19,057 nt of DNA from RZYX01 sp036654375 (GTDB taxonomy: Bacteria; Bacillota; Clostridia; Oscillospirales; Acutalibacteraceae). A program made the translations under genes and the position numbers. The stretch is from positions 1-19,057 of the forward strand of contig JAVVSD010000018.1 of assembly GCA_036654375.1 (NCBI GenBank), given 5' to 3'. The notes under the pieces are model-generated. The model did not search any database, had not been told where the DNA came from, and saw only the letters and a program-made list of their open reading frames with translations. Below are positions 1 through 6,423 of this stretch, one piece after another; position 1 is the first letter of the stretch; each line of letters opens with the position of its first letter.

Positions 1-6
1 CCCTTC

Positions 7-180
7 CGCATAAAAGTATATAGCTTGCTGTCAAAATAATTTTAGGGAATAAAAGATATTGTTAAGATTTAGCAAGCAAGAATTTTAATTTTTACAAACC
101 ACACAAGCACAACGCATAAAAGCATATAGTTTGATATTAAGATAGTTTTAGGGAATAAAGGCATTGGTGAAAATTAATAA
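7..180. repeat. Degenerate tandem repeat, 106-bp period
   Basis: The stretch starting at base 7 recurs at base 113 with a constant offset of 106 bp and no gaps for about 60 bases. The block CGCATAAAAG is shared exactly, as is TTTTAGGGAATAAA, and the intervening bases are mostly conserved. The remainder of unit 1 (roughly 70-112) has no second copy in view, and the array may continue off the left edge. Its function is unknown. Confidence 0.6.
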
Positions 181-320
181 GTAATAATCGCAACTTATTC
201 AAACTAAAATCTCTCAAAATTTTAACTTAAAACCTTAACATTATAAAATCTAAAAACTCTCAACCTATTTATTAACTGTGTTTAAATCTAAACCCCATCT
301 ACAAAATTGCTCTGTGGCAC

Positions 321-417
321 AGGAAGGAGTCAAGGGGAAACCAAATAACGGATAACATTTTGGTTTCCCCTTGTTTCCTTTCTTTGGTTCGTTTCTTTTG
401 AAATAAAAGAAATGAAC
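321..417. repeat. Tandem double-hairpin element, probable dispersed intergenic repeat
   Basis: Hairpin 1 pairs 331-345 with 359-373 in a perfect 15-bp stem around a 13-nt loop. Beyond one mismatch the pairing continues outward (321-329 with 375-383, two G-U pairs), giving a stem of about 24 pairs. Hairpin 2 pairs 387-399 with 405-417 (13 pairs, one G-U) around a 5-nt loop. Neither stem is followed by the uninterrupted T-run of a normal terminator. The symmetry suggests a MITE-like or REP-like repeat or a structured RNA; multicopy status cannot be seen from one window. Confidence 0.5.
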
Positions 418-547
418 AACACCCTCACTAATTAATAAATCAAATTTCAAAATAAGTATTAAATTAAAAAAACAACAAAGATTTTAGCTTTTACTTTTGT
501 GGGTTCGTTTTAAGTTATATGTTTATTCATTTTCATAAGCCAATTGA

Positions 548-581
548 AAAACGAGCTAAACAACATTGTTCAGCTCGTTTT
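548..581 (-). terminator. Rho-independent terminator of the amino-acid ABC operon
   Basis: A perfect 10-bp stem (548-557 with 572-581, core ACGAGCT/AGCTCGT) encloses a second AACAA/TTGTT pairing. On the minus strand the hairpin begins just past the ATPase stop codon and runs into a T-rich tract. Confidence 0.8.
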
Positions 582-584
582 GGA

Positions 585-1346
585 TTAGTTATTAATTCTG
601 TTGAGAAAGCTTTGTAACCTTTGGGTCTGAGGATTGTTTATAACACTATCTGCATTGCCCTGCTCAACAATAAAGCCCTCGTCCATAAATATTATATAAT
701 CTGCAACCTCTCGGGCAAAATTCATTTCGTGAGTTACTATAACCATTGTCATGTCCTCATTTGCAAGGTCACGAATTACCTTTAAAATTTCGCCTGTAAG
801 CTCTGGGTCAAGTGCTGAGGTCGGCTCGTCAAAGAATAGTATTTCTGGATTAAGTGCCAATGCTCTTGCTATTGCAACTCGTTGCTGTTGCCCACCCGAG
901 AGTTGGCACGGATACGCATCCGCCTTGTCCTCCAGCCCCATTTTTAAGAGCAGTTCCTCTGCTGTCTTTTTTGCCTGATCCTTGTCTTGCTTTGCAATGT
1001 GAATCGGTGCTTCTGTTATGTTTCTTAGCACTGAAAAATGCGGAAACAGATTAAAGTTTTGAAAGACAAGACCAAAGTATGTGCGAATCCTTTTTAGTGT
1101 TTCCTTGTCAGAATACACAGCCTTGCCGTTTTCATCTGTCTTTAAAAGATAGTCGTCCATATATTTTATTTCGCCCGCATCTGCTGTTTCCAGCATTGTT
1201 GCACAGCGTAGCAGTGTGGACTTGCCTGAGCCTGAAGGACCTATAACGGCTATTACCTGTCCCTTTTCAACGCTCAGTGAAATATCCTTTAATACTTCAA
1301 GCCCATCAAACTGTTTTTTTAGATTGCTTATTTCAAGTAGTTTCAA
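585..1346 (-). CDS. Polar amino-acid ABC transporter, ATP-binding subunit
   Basis: This is the ATPase of an amino-acid importer of the GlnQ/ArtP (PAAT) family and powers uptake through the upstream permease. From the chosen start it has 253 residues, normal for the family. Walker A (GPSGSGKST) is at residues 36-44, followed by the Q-loop, the signature LSGGQQQRVAIARAL, Walker B (ILFFDEPTSALD) and the H-loop (VTHEM). The frame stays open upstream into the permease gene, but that extension is the permease sequence in another frame and has no family counterpart. I chose TTG at 1344-1346, which gives an N-terminus MKLLEISNL and has GAGGTG six bases upstream. The permease stop codon overlaps this ribosome binding site, so translation is probably coupled. 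The gene is last in the operon and is followed at once by a terminator. The substrate cannot be read from the ATPase. Confidence 0.95.
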   Translation of the reverse strand: MKLLEISNLKKQFDGLEVLKDISLSVEKGQVIAVIGPSGSGKSTLLRCATMLETADAGEIKYMDDYLLKTDENGKAVYSDKETLKRIRTYFGLVFQNFNLFPHFSVLRNITEAPIHIAKQDKDQAKKTAEELLLKMGLEDKADAYPCQLSGGQQQRVAIARALALNPEILFFDEPTSALDPELTGEILKVIRDLANEDMTMVIVTHEMNFAREVADYIIFMDEGFIVEQGNADSVINNPQTQRLQSFLNRINN

Positions 1347-1356
1347 CTTCCACACC

Positions 1357-2013
1357 TCACTTATTCTTATAGTAATTGAATTTGCCTTCGACCTTTTCCA
1401 TTCCATATGCAACAATAAAATTGAAAATGTAGTAGAAAATACCTGCTGCAAGATATGGCATCATGGAACTTTGTGCTGCCGCAATCTGCTTTGCTATCGT
1501 AAACATTTCTGTAACTGCTATTGCATATGCGAGCGATGTATCTTTTACAAGCGTTATTACTTCGTTTGTAATTGAAGGCAAAATTCGTTTTATCACCTGT
1601 GGAAGAATAATTTTAAAGAAGGTTTGTGGCTTGCTAAAGCCAAGCACATGAGCCGCCTCATACTGACCGACTTCCATTGACTCGATTCCGCCTCTGTAAA
1701 TCTCTGCAAAATATGCTGCATAGTTTACAACAAACGCAATAACCGCCGCTGGAAATCGATATGAAGAAGTAATATTCATGCCAAAAATAAGATATGGTCC
1801 AAAATACACTACAAGTAGTTGTAGCATAAGAGGCGTTCCACGCATTATTGAGATATATAATTTTGTGAGACTTCTTACCACCACATTTTTGGAGTTTCTG
1901 CAAAATGCAATGCCAAGACCAAGTGGCAGTGAAAAAATCAGTGTGAGCAAAAACAGCTCAATGGTTGTGACCATTCCTGTCGCAAGCTCTTGCATTAGTG
2001 TTAAAAAGCTCAT
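1357..2013 (-). CDS. Polar amino-acid ABC transporter, permease subunit
   Basis: This is a membrane subunit of a HisM/GlnP-family amino-acid importer, 218 residues from the chosen start. Several hydrophobic segments are visible: one near the N-terminus (TIELFLLTLIFSLPLGLGIA), others in the middle, and one at the C-terminus. The coupling helix that docks on the ATPase is the EAA-type stretch GQYEAAHVLGFSKPQTFFKI. Only one permease gene is present, so it probably acts as a homodimer. The frame is open 20 codons further upstream, but ATG at 2011-2013 has AAGGGG six bases upstream and gives the usual family N-terminus (MSFLTLMQELATG). It lies between the binding-protein and ATPase genes in the same direction. 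Confidence 0.95.
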   Translation of the reverse strand: MSFLTLMQELATGMVTTIELFLLTLIFSLPLGLGIAFCRNSKNVVVRSLTKLYISIMRGTPLMLQLLVVYFGPYLIFGMNITSSYRFPAAVIAFVVNYAAYFAEIYRGGIESMEVGQYEAAHVLGFSKPQTFFKIILPQVIKRILPSITNEVITLVKDTSLAYAIAVTEMFTIAKQIAAAQSSMMPYLAAGIFYYIFNFIVAYGMEKVEGKFNYYKNK

Positions 2014-2054
2014 TTTATTCCCCTTCAAATCCTTTGATTTATTAAATACAAACA

Positions 2055-2080
2055 TGGGCGGACAATTTCTCATCCGCCCA
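2055..2080 (-). promoter_or_regulatory. Intercistronic hairpin between binding-protein and permease genes
   Basis: A perfect 8-bp stem, TGGGCGGA (2055-2062) with TCCGCCCA (2073-2080), sits in the 100-bp gap between the binding-protein and permease genes. The tract after it on the minus strand is only moderately T-rich. In many ABC operons such hairpins cause partial termination or protect the upstream message, so that binding protein is made in excess. That role is inferred here. Confidence 0.55.
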
Positions 2081-2113
2081 AAGTATTATTTAAACGAGTT
2101 CTATTTGTCTAAA

Positions 2114-2911
2114 TTAATCTGCTATAATAACGCTTCCTTCAAGACCCCATTTTTCAGCAATCTTGAGATATGAACCGTCCTTCATCATTTCGTCTAAAGT
2201 TTTTTGAACTTTATCGCGAAGCTCTGTGTTACCCTTTTTGAATCCAATACCATACTGCTCTGCTGCAAGTTGCTCTTCAAGGATAATGAACTTGTCGCCA
2301 CGCTTCTTTATCTGATATTCTGCAACTCCAATATCCATTGCTATTGCATCAACTGCACCAGACTCAAGGTTGAGAAATGCCGTGTTGTATTCTGGGACAA
2401 CATCAAGCTTTTTGAATGTTGCTGCAAGATCGAGCATTTTTTTGTTGTCCTCTTTACTTGTCAAAACAGTTTCAGCAGATGACTTTGTTTGAACTGCAAC
2501 ACTCTTGCCTGCAAGGTCTGCAAGCGCTTTAATGCCACTGTCTTTTTTAGCAACTATAACCTGACTGTTATCAACATATGGGTCAGACCATGTGTATTCC
2601 TTTTCGCGTCCGTTGATTGTAAAGCCATTCCAGATGCAGTCGATTGTGCCAGACTTAAGCTCTGCGTCCTTAGTATCCCAATCAATTGACTGAAGCTTTA
2701 TTTCCCAGCCGTTACGCTTTGCAACTTCTTTTGCAAGGTCAATGTCAAATCCTGCATAATCACCATTGTCATCCCTAAATCCATAAGGTGGGAAGCTTGC
2801 GTCAAATCCAATTGTAAATGTCTTCTTTTCCTTACCACATCCAATAAGCAAAACACTGAATACTATTGCCAGAGCAAGGAACATTGATGCCGATTTCATA
2901 AACTTTTTCAT
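2114..2911 (-). CDS. Polar amino-acid ABC transporter, substrate-binding lipoprotein
   Basis: This is a family-3 extracellular solute-binding protein (PF00497 type) that captures a polar amino acid outside the cell and delivers it to the permease. It starts with a lipoprotein signal: positive residues, a hydrophobic stretch, then the lipobox LIGC, the Cys being residue 25. The mature part begins with the typical TIGFDASFPPYGFRDDNGDYAG and continues with FDIDLAKEVAKR, the strand motif GTIDCIWNGFTI and a C-terminal EKWGL. ATG at 2909-2911 is preferred to the ATG two codons earlier, because AGGGAG lies 7 bases before it and almost abuts the other. The exact substrate (for example glutamine, arginine or cystine) is not decidable from sequence. 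It is the first gene of the operon. Confidence 0.94.
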   Translation of the reverse strand: MKKFMKSASMFLALAIVFSVLLIGCGKEKKTFTIGFDASFPPYGFRDDNGDYAGFDIDLAKEVAKRNGWEIKLQSIDWDTKDAELKSGTIDCIWNGFTINGREKEYTWSDPYVDNSQVIVAKKDSGIKALADLAGKSVAVQTKSSAETVLTSKEDNKKMLDLAATFKKLDVVPEYNTAFLNLESGAVDAIAMDIGVAEYQIKKRGDKFIILEEQLAAEQYGIGFKKGNTELRDKVQKTLDEMMKDGSYLKIAEKWGLEGSVIIAD

Positions 2912-2943
2912 AAACATTCTCCCTCTATTTTATTTCGTTTATG

Positions 2944-2972
2944 ATTTTACCATATTACTAAGATAAAGTAAA
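2944..2972 (-). promoter_or_regulatory. Probable sigma-A promoter of the amino-acid ABC operon
   Basis: On the minus strand, TTTACT (2967-2972) is separated by 17 bp from TAAAAT (2944-2949), about 30 bp upstream of the binding-protein start. Another TATAAT occurs at 2981-2986 but has no good -35 hexamer. Confidence 0.55.
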
Positions 2973-3051
2973 GAGAAAAAATTATAGCAACAAAGGTGTG
3001 GATTTTTTAAACATATTTTGCCTATAGAAGTAACTGTTATACGAAGCTTGT

Positions 3052-4404
3052 TTACATTAGAAATACTCTTGCAAGTGAAAAGTATATTACCAGCGTCAAT
3101 GCATCAACCATTGTTGAAATCATTGGTCCCGCCATTAAAGCAGGGTCAAGCTTAAGAATTTTTGCAATCATTGGAAGAGTACAGCCTATTGACTTTGCAA
3201 CCACAATGGCAAAAAACATTGCCATTCCTGTTACAAGATAAACTGATGACCCACCTGGGCTTCCTAAAAGCCACATCCTTGCATAGTTTACAACCGCAAG
3301 GATAACACCGCAGATAAGCCCAACTCTCACCTCTTTAAACAACACCTTTGGATAATCACTAAGCTTTACTTCGCCAAGTGCCATACCACGAATTGTTAGT
3401 GTTGAGGTCTGGTTTGCCGCATTTCCTCCTGTTCCCATTAACATTGGGATTGATGCCGTAAGCCCCACAACAAGTGCAAGAGTGTTTTCAAATCCTTCTA
3501 TAATCTTGCTTGTGAGCGTTGCTGATATCATAAGAATAAGCAACCACACAATTCTATTTTTTACAAGCTTTATAACAGGTGTCTTTAGATATTCATCGTC
3601 AGATGGAGTAAGCAATGCCATCTTTTCGAAGTCTTCTGTATTTTCTTCTTCTATTATGTCAACGATATCATCGATAGTTATGATGCCAACAAGTCTGTTT
3701 TCGTTGTCCACAACTGGGATACTCAAGAGGTCATATTTCTTTGCAATTTCTGCAACATCTTCCTGATCGTCCCTTGTGTTAACACAGATAAGCTGGTCAT
3801 CAGCATCCATTATGTCATGTATCAATGCCGCATCGTTGTTGAATATTAAATCACTTAATGTGACAGTCCCTATTAGATGCCTGCCCTTGTCAATGCAGTA
3901 GCAGCTATATATTGTTTCTTTATCAAAACCTGTTGAGCGGATTCGTGCAATAGACTGTGCAACTGTCAAGCTGTCATGAAGTTCAACCATTTCATTTGTC
4001 ATCAAGCTACCAGCAGAATTTTCAGGATAACTTAAAAAAGTGTTGATAACCTGTCTTGTCTTTTGGTCTGTGTTTGCAAGAACTCGTGTTACAACATTTG
4101 CTGGAACTTCCTCAAGAAAGTCAACAGCATCATCCACGAAAAGGTTCCCAACAAGTGAGCCAAGTTCACTGTCGGTTATTGAGCTTACTATATCTGTCTG
4201 GTCATCTGTTTCAAGGTATGAAAAAACATCTGCCGAAATATCTTTTGGCAAAATCCTAAAAACTCTGATAAGTTGCGGCGTTTCTAAAGTTTCCAGAAAC
4301 TCTGCAATATCAACAACATTCATGTCTGATATCTGTTGTTTTAAACCAGAAAAATCCCCTTTTTCAAGGAGATTTAAAAGCTCTTCAAAATTATTCTTTT
4401 CCAT
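3052..4404 (-). CDS. mgtE: Magnesium transporter MgtE
   Basis: MgtE is a homodimeric, Mg2+-gated channel that admits Mg2+ (sometimes Co2+) across the cytoplasmic membrane. The 450-residue protein has the full family layout. A helical MgtE-N domain covers about residues 20-130, with the acidic segments that bind regulatory Mg2+. A pair of CBS domains covers about 135-255 (SIPVVDNENRLVGIITIDD is the second CBS core), followed by a linker helix and a membrane domain of about five helices from residue 285. The family signature GTGGNAANQ is at 324-332, and the pore-lining segment GPMISTMVDALT is near the C-terminus. The ATG at 4402-4404 has AAGGAGG seven bases upstream. It appears monocistronic. 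An unusual leader precedes it, and it is divergent from the zinc importer operon. Confidence 0.97.
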   Translation of the reverse strand: MEKNNFEELLNLLEKGDFSGLKQQISDMNVVDIAEFLETLETPQLIRVFRILPKDISADVFSYLETDDQTDIVSSITDSELGSLVGNLFVDDAVDFLEEVPANVVTRVLANTDQKTRQVINTFLSYPENSAGSLMTNEMVELHDSLTVAQSIARIRSTGFDKETIYSCYCIDKGRHLIGTVTLSDLIFNNDAALIHDIMDADDQLICVNTRDDQEDVAEIAKKYDLLSIPVVDNENRLVGIITIDDIVDIIEEENTEDFEKMALLTPSDDEYLKTPVIKLVKNRIVWLLILMISATLTSKIIEGFENTLALVVGLTASIPMLMGTGGNAANQTSTLTIRGMALGEVKLSDYPKVLFKEVRVGLICGVILAVVNYARMWLLGSPGGSSVYLVTGMAMFFAIVVAKSIGCTLPMIAKILKLDPALMAGPMISTMVDALTLVIYFSLARVFLM

Positions 4405-4410
4405 TTAAGC

Positions 4411-4461
4411 TCCTCCTTCCAGCACGCTCAAACAAGAGGACACTCAATAAAGCCGTTTGAA
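4411..4461 (-). promoter_or_regulatory. mgtE ribosome binding site region with competing helices
   Basis: The mgtE Shine-Dalgarno AAGGAGGA occupies 4411-4418. On the minus-strand transcript, UCCUC (4440-4436) can pair with GAGGA in that site (4415-4411). A different 7-bp helix, UUCAAAC (4461-4455) with GUUUGAG (4433-4427), uses bases lying between those arms. The two helices cross, so in a simple fold they are alternatives. This could form an on/off switch for translation, but the sequestering helix is short and the idea is inference. Confidence 0.35.
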
Positions 4462-4475
4462 ATTATCTAACGACA

Positions 4476-4561
4476 GGTGTGAATCCCAAGCAAGCCAGTG
4501 CAATATATAATTTGTTAATTATTCGATGTTTACTACCGTCTGCACCGTCCACGGATCCACC
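4476..4561 (-). ncRNA. Structured mgtE leader element, unassigned riboswitch-like RNA
   Basis: In the mgtE leader, three nested helices can form on the minus-strand RNA. The outer closing stem pairs 4553-4561 with 4476-4486 (nine pairs, two-base bulge). A 7-bp stem pairs CGGUGCA (4541-4547) with UGCACUG (4496-4502). An apical 6-bp hairpin pairs 4517-4522 with 4507-4512 around a 4-nt loop. The purine-rich stretch GACGGUAGUAAACAUCGA remains unpaired inside. This block is G-rich amid very AT-rich DNA. It does not match the M-box core I know, so no class is assigned. Confidence 0.45.
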
Positions 4562-4566
4562 TCCAT
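4519..4566 (-). CDS. Possible 15-residue leader peptide upstream of mgtE
   Basis: A short frame starts about 20 bases after the predicted mgtE transcription start and encodes MEVDPWTVQTVVNIE. It overlaps the first half of the structured leader element, so a ribosome on it would open the outer and middle stems. The start Met-Glu-x-Asp-Pro recalls enterobacterial MgtL, the mgtA leader peptide, which starts Met-Glu-Pro-Asp-Pro. There the acidic/proline run destabilises ribosomes at low Mg2+. Against it, I see no clear Shine-Dalgarno before the ATG. It is a candidate only. Confidence 0.3.
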   Translation of the reverse strand: MEVDPWTVQTVVNIE

Positions 4567-4592
4567 TTTACTTTAAAACTACTACTTAATTA

Positions 4593-4621
4593 AGTTTAAA
4601 TCAATCGCTATTTAAAGTCAA
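4593..4621 (-). promoter_or_regulatory. Probable mgtE promoter
   Basis: On the minus strand, TTGACT (4616-4621) is separated by 17 bp from TAAACT (4593-4598). This predicts a start near 4586 and a leader of about 180 nt before mgtE, long for an ordinary gene. Confidence 0.6.
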
Positions 4622-4649
4622 GAAAAATGGAATCTTTTGGCTAATTACG

Positions 4650-4707
4650 CATACAACTTATGGTTTCAATTTATTCAATGTCTTGACACATACAACTTAT
4701 GTTGTAT
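4650..4707 (+). promoter_or_regulatory. Candidate metal-regulator operator sites of the znu operon
   Basis: The 13-mer CATACAACTTATG occurs twice, at 4650-4662 and 4689-4701. The second copy is part of a perfect inverted repeat, ATACAAC-TTAT-GTTGTAT (4690-4707), that fills the spacer of the znuA promoter and enters its -10. A partial third copy (TTGTATG, reverse orientation) lies just downstream, near 4728-4733. A repressor bound here would block RNA polymerase. The motif is not the canonical Zur box that I know. Confidence 0.6.
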
Positions 4708-4710
4708 AAT
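4683..4710 (+). promoter_or_regulatory. Strong sigma-A promoter of znuACB
   Basis: Perfect consensus hexamers TTGACA (4683-4688) and TATAAT (4705-4710) are separated by 16 bp. The predicted start is near 4717, leaving a leader of about 34 nt. Confidence 0.85.
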
Positions 4711-4750
4711 TATTTTGTTATTATAATTGTATGTGGGAGTTTTTTGTAAA

Positions 4751-5683
4751 ATGAAGAAGAAAATTTTAATCCTTATTCTCTGTGTTTCACTTATTACTTG
4801 TTTTGGTTGTAACAATGTCAAGAAAGAAGATAACAGCAAGAAAATTGTAACATCATTTTATCCCGTTTATATATTCACAAAAAATCTTACAAATGGCATC
4901 GATGATGTCACAGTCACAAACATAACACAGCAAACTGGTGGTTGCTTACATGACTATACTCTTTTGCCAAAGGATTTGGTCTTGCTTAATGATGCTTCGC
5001 TTTTCATCATTAACGGTGCTGGAATGGAAAGTTTCATGAAAAAGGTTTCTGACCAATTGCCTGAGCTGCCTGTTGTAACCGCAAGCGAAGGAATTGACTT
5101 GATTTTTAGCGAACATCATCATCACGAAGACGAAGAGGAAAAACATGATACAGCGGACAAGCATAAAACTGCATACAACGCTCATGTCTGGCTTTCTGTT
5201 CCAAATGCAATAACTGAGGTCGAAAACATTGCAAAAGTCCTTAAAAAGACTTTGCCAGATGATGCAAAAAAAATTGAGACAAACAAGCAAAACTACATCA
5301 AAAGACTCACCGCACTTGATAGCCAGCTAAAGCAGGAATTGTCTGCTTTCAAAGGCACTCCAATTATCACATTTCATGAAGCATATGGATATTTTGCCAT
5401 ACAATATGACCTTTTAATCATTGACACCATAGAAACCGAGGATGGAAACGAACCATCTGCAAAAGAGCTTTCTGAGTTGTCACAAAAAGTCAAAACTGCT
5501 GGCGTTACTGCACTGTTTGTTGAGCCACAGTATAAAGGTAATTCTGCAAATATTCTGGCCTCTGAAACAGGAGCAAAAGTGTATACTCTTAACCCAATAA
5601 CGAGCGGAGCGGACAGCCTTACCGCCTATGAAGATATTATGAAAAGTAATCTTAAAGTTTTTAAGGAGGCGCTCGGTGGATGA
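4751..5683 (+). CDS. znuA: Zinc ABC transporter, substrate-binding lipoprotein (ZnuA/AdcA-type)
   Basis: This is a cluster A-I metal-binding protein that captures Zn2+ outside the membrane for the ZnuB/ZnuC importer. It has 310 residues from the chosen start. A signal peptide ends in a lipobox-like CFGC (Cys20), somewhat atypical at -3. The metal-site histidines sit in the expected contexts: GCLHDYTLLPKD, NAHVWLSVPNA and TFHEAYGYFA. Between the first two lies a His/acid-rich loop (HHHHEDEEEKH) typical of zinc rather than manganese binders. ATG at 4751 is used, because the in-frame ATG eight codons earlier has no ribosome binding site and would precede the signal peptide oddly. GGGAG (4735-4739) is 11 bases upstream, rather far. 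The stop overlaps the znuC start (ATGA). Zinc as substrate is inferred from the loop. Confidence 0.93.
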   Translation: MKKKILILILCVSLITCFGCNNVKKEDNSKKIVTSFYPVYIFTKNLTNGIDDVTVTNITQQTGGCLHDYTLLPKDLVLLNDASLFIINGAGMESFMKKVSDQLPELPVVTASEGIDLIFSEHHHHEDEEEKHDTADKHKTAYNAHVWLSVPNAITEVENIAKVLKKTLPDDAKKIETNKQNYIKRLTALDSQLKQELSAFKGTPIITFHEAYGYFAIQYDLLIIDTIETEDGNEPSAKELSELSQKVKTAGVTALFVEPQYKGNSANILASETGAKVYTLNPITSGADSLTAYEDIMKSNLKVFKEALGG

Positions 5684-6423
5684 ATGCAAGCAATGGCTGT
5701 GGGCTTTGCAAGGTTGCGGTTAAAAACCTCAGCGTTGTTCGTGACAACGAACGGCTTTTAGACGATATTTCTTTTGAAATACACTGCGGAGAGTTAACTG
5801 CACTTATTGGTGTAAACGGTGCTGGCAAAACAACTCTTTTGCGTTCGATACTTGGTGAAATTGAGCATGAAGGAACTGTTGGATTTGAAAGCCATGACGG
5901 TAAAAAGCTTTCAAAAATAACGATTGGCTATGTTCCACAACATCTCAAATTTGACACTGGCTCACCCGTCAGTGTTTCTGACTTTTTAATGGCAGCCAGA
6001 ACAAGAAAGGCTGTTGCATTTTTCAGCTCAAGAAAAGCTAAATTTGGAATAAGCGAAAGCCTTGAAGCAGCTGGAGCAAGCGAACTTGCAAACCGTAGTC
6101 TTGGAGATTTGTCTGGTGGTGAACTTCAAAGAGTTATGCTTGCACAAGCACTTTATCCAACGCCTGAGCTGCTTGTTCTTGATGAGCCTCTGTCTGGTGT
6201 TGACTGCATTGGCAGCGAGCAGTTCTATGACAGTATTACAAAGCTTCGCCAGAATTATCACATTGCTGTTGCTATGGTTTCACATGACCTTGAGCTTGTA
6301 AAACAATATGCCGACCGCGTTTTGCTCATAAACAAGCGCCTGTTATGCTCTGGAAGTGTTAACGATGTGTTTAATTCCACTGAATTTAGAAAAACTTTTC
6401 AAGTCGGAGGTGGCACTAAATGA
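5680..6423 (+). CDS. znuC: Zinc ABC transporter, ATP-binding subunit
   Basis: This is the ATPase of the zinc importer, 247 residues. Walker A (GVNGAGKTT) is at residues 44-52, the signature LSGGELQ at 144-150, Walker B (LLVLDEP) at 164-170 and the switch histidine in SHDLE at 201-205. The ATG overlaps the znuA stop by four bases, with AAGGAGG (5663-5669) 10 bases upstream. The protein ends with its stop overlapping the znuB ATG, so all three subunits are translationally coupled. An N-terminal Cys pair (CGLC, residues 7-10) precedes the ATPase core. It is probably incidental. Confidence 0.95.
   Translation: MNASNGCGLCKVAVKNLSVVRDNERLLDDISFEIHCGELTALIGVNGAGKTTLLRSILGEIEHEGTVGFESHDGKKLSKITIGYVPQHLKFDTGSPVSVSDFLMAARTRKAVAFFSSRKAKFGISESLEAAGASELANRSLGDLSGGELQRVMLAQALYPTPELLVLDEPLSGVDCIGSEQFYDSITKLRQNYHIAVAMVSHDLELVKQYADRVLLINKRLLCSGSVNDVFNSTEFRKTFQVGGGTK

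Larger units (their letters stand above)
1..584. other. Non-coding left flank (584 bp)
   Basis: This stretch holds no gene I can support. It contains a degenerate 106-bp tandem repeat at the left edge, a very AT-rich segment, two adjacent strong hairpins at 321-417, another AT-rich segment, and the terminator of the amino-acid ABC operon at 548-581. A 61-codon minus-strand reading frame (265-450) runs through the hairpins. Its predicted protein is basic and has no recognisable domain, and I see no convincing ribosome binding site, so I treat it as a by-product of the repeat rather than as a gene. Confidence 0.6.

Noticed and set aside
321..383. Hairpin as an ordinary terminator
   Set aside because: The stem is far longer than usual, it is not followed by a clean T-run, and the nearby gene already has its own terminator at 548-581.
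265..450. 61-codon minus-strand frame as a real gene
   Set aside because: It is created by reading through two strong inverted repeats, has no clear ribosome binding site and no recognisable domain. It is reported as part of a repeat element instead.
1347..1451. N-terminal extension of the ABC ATPase (35 codons)
   Set aside because: It lies inside the permease gene in another frame, has no family counterpart, and a TTG with a good ribosome binding site gives the expected N-terminus.
4471..4502. Cobalamin-riboswitch-like stretch on the plus strand (GGTGTGAATCC, AAGCCAGTG)
   Set aside because: The match is partial and lacks most of the B12-box. The strand is wrong for mgtE, and the znu promoter starts downstream of it. 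The bases are explained by the mgtE leader helices on the other strand.
4405..4600. M-box (ykoK) Mg2+ riboswitch before mgtE
   Set aside because: I looked for the conserved GTTAGGTGAGGCTCC-type start and GCTGCCGCCC core and did not find them in the right order. Only a structured leader of unknown class is claimed.
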